Source: Oscillospiraceae bacterium (GTDB lineage Bacteria > Bacillota > Clostridia > Oscillospirales > UBA929). From it: a DNA stretch of 8,595 bases. Made by a program: the position numbers and the translations under genes. The stretch spans positions 1 through 8,595 of the forward strand of contig JAITDM010000106.1 in NCBI GenBank assembly GCA_031282535.1, in the 5' to 3' direction. Below, piece by piece: positions 6,214-8,595 of this stretch. How positions within the stretch are numbered: position 1 is the stretch's first letter; the number at the start of each line of letters is the position of its first letter. Below the pieces are notes generated by a model. It saw only the letters and a list, made by a program, of their open reading frames with translations. It was not told where the DNA came from and made no database searches.

Positions 6214-6648
6214 ATGGATAAACATGTGATCATTTCCATCCGGGGAAGCCAGGGCTTCCCGGCATTTGAAGAGGAAGACGGGATCGAGCTTGTCACGCTC
6301 GGGCGTCTGACGCGTGAGGACGGCGGCTACTTGATCACCTATCAGGAGAGCCCGCTCACGGGACTCGACGGCACGACCACCACGCTGCGGGTGGCGGACG
6401 GGCGGGTCATTTTGTCGCGCACGGGCCCCGTCTGCTCCTTTATGGTGTTCGAACAGGGCCGGCGGCACTTCTCCCACTACGACACCGAGGAGGGGCCGCT
6501 GACCGTCGGCGTGAGCGCCCGCCGCGTGAAGACCCGGCTGAGCGACGCCGGCGGGCAGATTGAGGTGGACTACGAGATCGACGTCGGCGAGAACCTCACC
6601 GGCGAGAACCGCATCCGCGTGGTGGTCTCGGAACCCGGCGTGCACTGA
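6214..6648 (+). CDS. DUF1934 (YwiB-like) beta-barrel protein
   Basis: The 144-residue protein starts MDKHVIISIRGSQ and contains DGIELVTLGRLT, YLITYQESPLTGLDGT, FEQGRRHFSHYDTEEGPLTV and VDYEIDVGENL. These fit the DUF1934/YwiB family (PF09148), small cytoplasmic proteins of unknown biochemical role with a calycin-like barrel. In Bacillus subtilis ywiB also neighbours argS, so the context agrees. Two in-frame starts exist, ATG at 6205 and at 6214. The first lies within the -10 box (6201-6206) and cannot be on the mRNA from this promoter, so 6214 is preferred. There is no usable ribosome binding site for 6214: GGGTGG at 6207-6212 is adjacent to it and would not be transcribed. The reading frame extends upstream into the opposite-strand regulator gene, which is not coding in this direction. 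Confidence 0.85.
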   Translation: MDKHVIISIRGSQGFPAFEEEDGIELVTLGRLTREDGGYLITYQESPLTGLDGTTTTLRVADGRVILSRTGPVCSFMVFEQGRRHFSHYDTEEGPLTVGVSARRVKTRLSDAGGQIEVDYEIDVGENLTGENRIRVVVSEPGVH

Positions 6649-6672
6649 GGCAAAACAAAACGATCGCGTGCC

Positions 6673-6763
6673 GTGTGCCGCGTGCGGACAGACCCGCCGG
6701 GACGCTGCCCACAGCGTCCCGTTTGCCGATTGGGTGACAGTGCGCCGCGCGCGGACAGACCCG
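6673..6763. repeat. 24-bp direct repeat flanking a hairpin upstream of argS
   Basis: Copies at 6673-6696 and 6740-6763 match at 22 of 24 positions (differences at 6676/6743 and 6683/6750), with the shared core GCGGACAGACCCG. The period is 67 bp and the pair brackets the hairpin at 6699-6720. The arrangement suggests a local duplication, or a paired protein or RNA site in the argS leader. Confidence 0.6.
6699..6720 (+). terminator. Perfect 9-bp stem-loop between DUF1934 and argS (weak terminator or attenuator)
   Basis: GGGACGCTG (6699-6707), loop CCCA, CAGCGTCCC (6712-6720), followed by GTTTGCC. The stem is strong but the following U-run has only three bases, so termination would be inefficient at best. 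It may set the argS level relative to the upstream gene or stabilise the mRNA end. No T-box features (specifier stem, TGGNACCGCG) are visible. Confidence 0.45.
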
Positions 6764-6767
6764 GCAC

Positions 6768-6774
6768 AGGGGAG
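6768..6774 (+). promoter_or_regulatory. Ribosome binding site that decides the argS start
   Basis: AGGGGAG ends 2 bases before the ATG at 6777 but 8 bases before the in-frame ATG at 6783. The second spacing is the normal one, so translation most likely starts at 6783. Confidence 0.7.
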
Positions 6775-6782
6775 AGATGAAC

Positions 6783-8474
6783 ATGTCAAATTTGCCGGAA
6801 GCGGCCCGGGCGCAGCTCGCGGCGCTGGTGACGGCCGCCTATGAGACGGCGGTGGCCGACGGCGCGCTGCCGCCCGGCGCCGCCGCGCCCGAGGTGGAGG
6901 CGCCGCGGGACGCCAGCCACGGGGACTGGGCGACGGGCTTCGCCCTGGCGGCGGCCCGGACGCTGCGCCGGCCGCCCCGCGCCATCGCGGAGGCGGTGGT
7001 CTCCCGAATGGAGACGGCCGGCTCCTATTTTTCGTCCGTCGAAGCGGCCGGCGCGGGCTTTGTCAACGCCCGGCTGTCCGACGCGTGGTACGACGCCGTG
7101 CTCGCCGACATCGCTGCGGAGGGCGACGCGTACGGCCGGCAGGACACCGGCCGGGGCCGGCGGGTGGTGGTGGAGTTCGTTTCGGCGAACCCCACCGGAC
7201 CCATGACCATCGGCAACGCGCGCGGCGGCGTGCTGGGCGACACCCTCGCCGCCGTGCTGGACGCGGCGGGCTATGCGGTCTCCCGCGAGTTTTACCTGAA
7301 CGACGCCGGCCACCAGGTCGAGCTGTTCGGCGCCTCGCTGGAGGCGCGCTACTTGCAGGCGCGCCGCGGGCCGGACGCCTGCCCCTTCCCCGAGGACGGC
7401 TACCACGGCGACGACATCCGCGTCGCCGCGGAGGCGTTCGCCGCGGCGCACGGCGACGCCTATGTGGACGCGCCGCCGCGCGCGCGCCGCGACGCGCTCA
7501 TCGCCTTCGGGCTCCCGAAGAACATCGAGCGGATGCGGGCGGACCTCGCCCGCTACCGCATCCGTTATGACCGCTGGTTCCCCGAGAGCGAGCTGCACGC
7601 GAGCGGGTATGTGCAGGAGACGATCGATCTGCTCACCGCCCGGGGGCACACCTATCAAAAGGACGGCGCGCTCTGGTTTCGCGCCACGGCGTTTGGCGGC
7701 GACAAAGACGACGTGCTGCAAAAGTCAAACGGCTTTTACACCTATTACGCCGTCGACATCGCCTACCACCGGGACAAATTTGAAAAACGCGGCTTCGACC
7801 TCGCCGTCGACGTGCTGGGCGCGGACCACCACGGGCACACGCTGCGCTTTCAGGCGGGCATGGCGGCGCTGGGCATCGACCCCGCGCGGCTGCGCTTTGT
7901 GCTGATGCAGCTCGTGCGTCTGACGCGCGACGGCGAGGTGGTGCGCGTCTCCAAGCGCACCGGCCGGGCCATCACCCTCTCCGACCTGCTCGACGAGATC
8001 CCGGTGGACGCCGCGCGCTTCTTTTTCAACCAGCGCCAGTCGAACACCCACCTGGAGTTCGACATGGATCTCGCCGTGCGGACGGACGCCGAGAACCCCG
8101 TCTACTATGTCCAGTACGCCCACGCGCGCATCTGCAGTCTGCTGAAGCTGCTGGCGGGCGAGGGCCTCACGCCGGCGCCGCCGGATGTCCCGTCCGCGGC
8201 GCGGCTCACGGCTCCGGAGGAGCGGGAGCTGCTGCGCAAGCTGGCCGGCTACCCGGAGGAGATCCGGCAGGCCGCGCAGGCCTTCGAGCCGGCCGCCATC
8301 AACCGGTACGCCGTCGAGCTGGCCGGGTGTTTCCACCGCTTTTACAACGCCTGCCACATCCGCGGCGCCGGGACGGAGACGGCGCGCGCCCGTCTGGCGG
8401 CGGCCGGCGCCGCCCGGCAGGTTCTGAAGAACGCCCTGACGCTGCTGGGCATCTCCGCGCCCGAAAGCATGTAG
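6783..8474 (+). CDS. argS: Arginyl-tRNA synthetase
   Basis: The 563-residue cytoplasmic enzyme charges tRNA-Arg with arginine using ATP, and its length is normal. From the start at 6783: an N-terminal Arg-tRNA synthetase domain (about 1-95); the class I catalytic core with VVVEFVSANPTGPM followed by TIGNARGG; FYLNDAGHQVELFG; the block VDVLGADHHGHTLRFQAGM; a KMSKS-like loop VRVSKRTGRAITL; PVDAARFFFNQRQSNTHLEF; and a C-terminal DALR anticodon-binding domain (NPVYYVQYAHARICSLL, RFYNACHIRG). It ends in APESM, close to the APERM end common in the family. The HIGH motif reads TIGN, with Thr at the first His (codon 7206-7208), and the KMSKS loop reads RVSKR. An alternative ATG at 6777 adds two residues but has poor ribosome binding site spacing. 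A local leader hairpin and direct repeats precede it. Confidence 0.97.
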   Translation: MSNLPEAARAQLAALVTAAYETAVADGALPPGAAAPEVEAPRDASHGDWATGFALAAARTLRRPPRAIAEAVVSRMETAGSYFSSVEAAGAGFVNARLSDAWYDAVLADIAAEGDAYGRQDTGRGRRVVVEFVSANPTGPMTIGNARGGVLGDTLAAVLDAAGYAVSREFYLNDAGHQVELFGASLEARYLQARRGPDACPFPEDGYHGDDIRVAAEAFAAAHGDAYVDAPPRARRDALIAFGLPKNIERMRADLARYRIRYDRWFPESELHASGYVQETIDLLTARGHTYQKDGALWFRATAFGGDKDDVLQKSNGFYTYYAVDIAYHRDKFEKRGFDLAVDVLGADHHGHTLRFQAGMAALGIDPARLRFVLMQLVRLTRDGEVVRVSKRTGRAITLSDLLDEIPVDAARFFFNQRQSNTHLEFDMDLAVRTDAENPVYYVQYAHARICSLLKLLAGEGLTPAPPDVPSAARLTAPEERELLRKLAGYPEEIRQAAQAFEPAAINRYAVELAGCFHRFYNACHIRGAGTETARARLAAAGAARQVLKNALTLLGISAPESM

Positions 8475-8509
8475 GGCAAGCCGCCCGCGTTTTCGCGGGC
8501 GGCTTGCCC
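8474..8509 (+). terminator. Perfect 16-bp stem-loop closing argS
   Basis: GGGCAAGCCGCCCGCG (8474-8489), loop TTTT, CGCGGGCGGCTTGCCC (8494-8509). The first arm begins on the last base of the argS stop codon. The stem is perfect and very GC-rich, but no U-tract follows on either strand (CAATGG on plus). It may be a U-independent terminator or an mRNA 3' end-protecting structure. Position and strength make a 3' end role likely. Confidence 0.65.
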
Positions 8510-8546
8510 CAATGGAGAATGGAGAGTTGAGAATTGAGAATGCATT
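8510..8546. repeat. AT-rich dispersed repeat, copy 2
   Basis: A 37-bp tract starting CAATGGAGAA and ending AATGCATT, identical at both ends to the copy at 203-246 and in the same orientation. The interior consists of GAGAATGGAGAG and GTTGAGAATTGAGAA units rather than the ATAATGC units of copy 1. It follows directly after the argS terminator stem. Confidence 0.65.
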
Positions 8547-8595
8547 GTAAAGCTGTGGGACGGCGGGTGGCGGCTGTCTGGTTGGCGGTGCTGCT
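8540..8595 (+). CDS. Possible start of a secreted or membrane protein (runs off the right edge)
   Basis: From the ATG at 8540, which lies inside the AT-rich repeat, the open frame reads MHCKAVGRRVAAVWLAVLL up to the window edge. A basic N-region (Lys, Arg, Arg) followed by a hydrophobic stretch is what a signal peptide or first membrane helix looks like. The purine-rich repeat (GGAGAG at 8521-8526, GAGAA at 8536-8540) may serve as ribosome binding site, but no ideal spacing is seen. An alternative start is GTG at 8555. With only 18 complete codons the call is tentative. Confidence 0.35.
   Translation, partial: MHCKAVGRRVAAVWLAVL

Noticed and set aside
6649..6776. T-box riboswitch upstream of argS
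   Set aside because: No specifier-loop stem, no TGGNACCGCG-type antiterminator sequence and too short a leader. Only a simple hairpin and direct repeats are visible.
203..8546. The two AT-rich repeats as the ends of one mobile element carrying the whole region
   Set aside because: The interior includes housekeeping argS, there is no transposase or integrase, and the copies differ in their cores. They are better seen as independent members of a dispersed repeat family.

Overview
The window looks like chromosomal DNA from a high-GC, low-abundance-of-AT Clostridia member (Bacillota), possibly of the Oscillospirales or Christensenellales type. The evidence is the start of a type III glutamine synthetase, a DUF1934 (YwiB)-argS pair as in Bacillota, purine-rich GGAGG-type ribosome binding sites, near-consensus sigma-A promoters and a clostridial PchR/YbtA-like AraC regulator. 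The lineage is inferred from gene families and cannot be fixed from the sequence alone.

Layout. (1) Positions 1-82, minus strand: the first 27 codons of type III glutamine synthetase (glnN), with its own promoter at 161-189 and a leader that can fold. (2) Positions 203-246: an AT-rich repeat that contains the stop codon of the next gene. (3) Positions 235-6065, minus strand, read right to left: an AraC-family regulator carrying an extra N-terminal excisionase/MerR-like helix-turn-helix, a COG3315/LCM-type SAM-dependent methyltransferase, and two full-length ABC half-transporters. The last three genes overlap each other by 8 and 14 bp and are probably one translationally coupled unit. The regulator is driven by an exact TTGACA-18-TATAAT promoter, with a 14-bp palindrome in its spacer and a 9-bp direct repeat just downstream. 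(4) Positions 6178-8509, plus strand: a DUF1934 gene whose promoter sits so close that the mRNA may be leaderless, then arginyl-tRNA synthetase (argS), closed by a perfect 16-bp stem. (5) Positions 8510-8595: a second copy of the AT-rich repeat, followed by what may be the first 18 codons of a secreted or membrane protein.

Function. The minus-strand block reads as a regulated cassette: a sensor-regulator, a tailoring methyltransferase and a heterodimeric ABC transporter resembling the YbtPQ/IrtAB metallophore transporters and small-molecule exporters. No biosynthetic enzymes are present, so the cargo is unknown. The plus-strand block is housekeeping (tRNA charging). The most useful points for follow-up are the dual-HTH regulator and its dense operator region, the unusual TIGN form of the class I HIGH motif in ArgRS, the probable leaderless start of the DUF1934 gene, and a dispersed repeat that supplies a stop codon at one site and possibly a start codon at the other. 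No gene-free stretch exceeds 300 bases; the longest gap is 159 bp.
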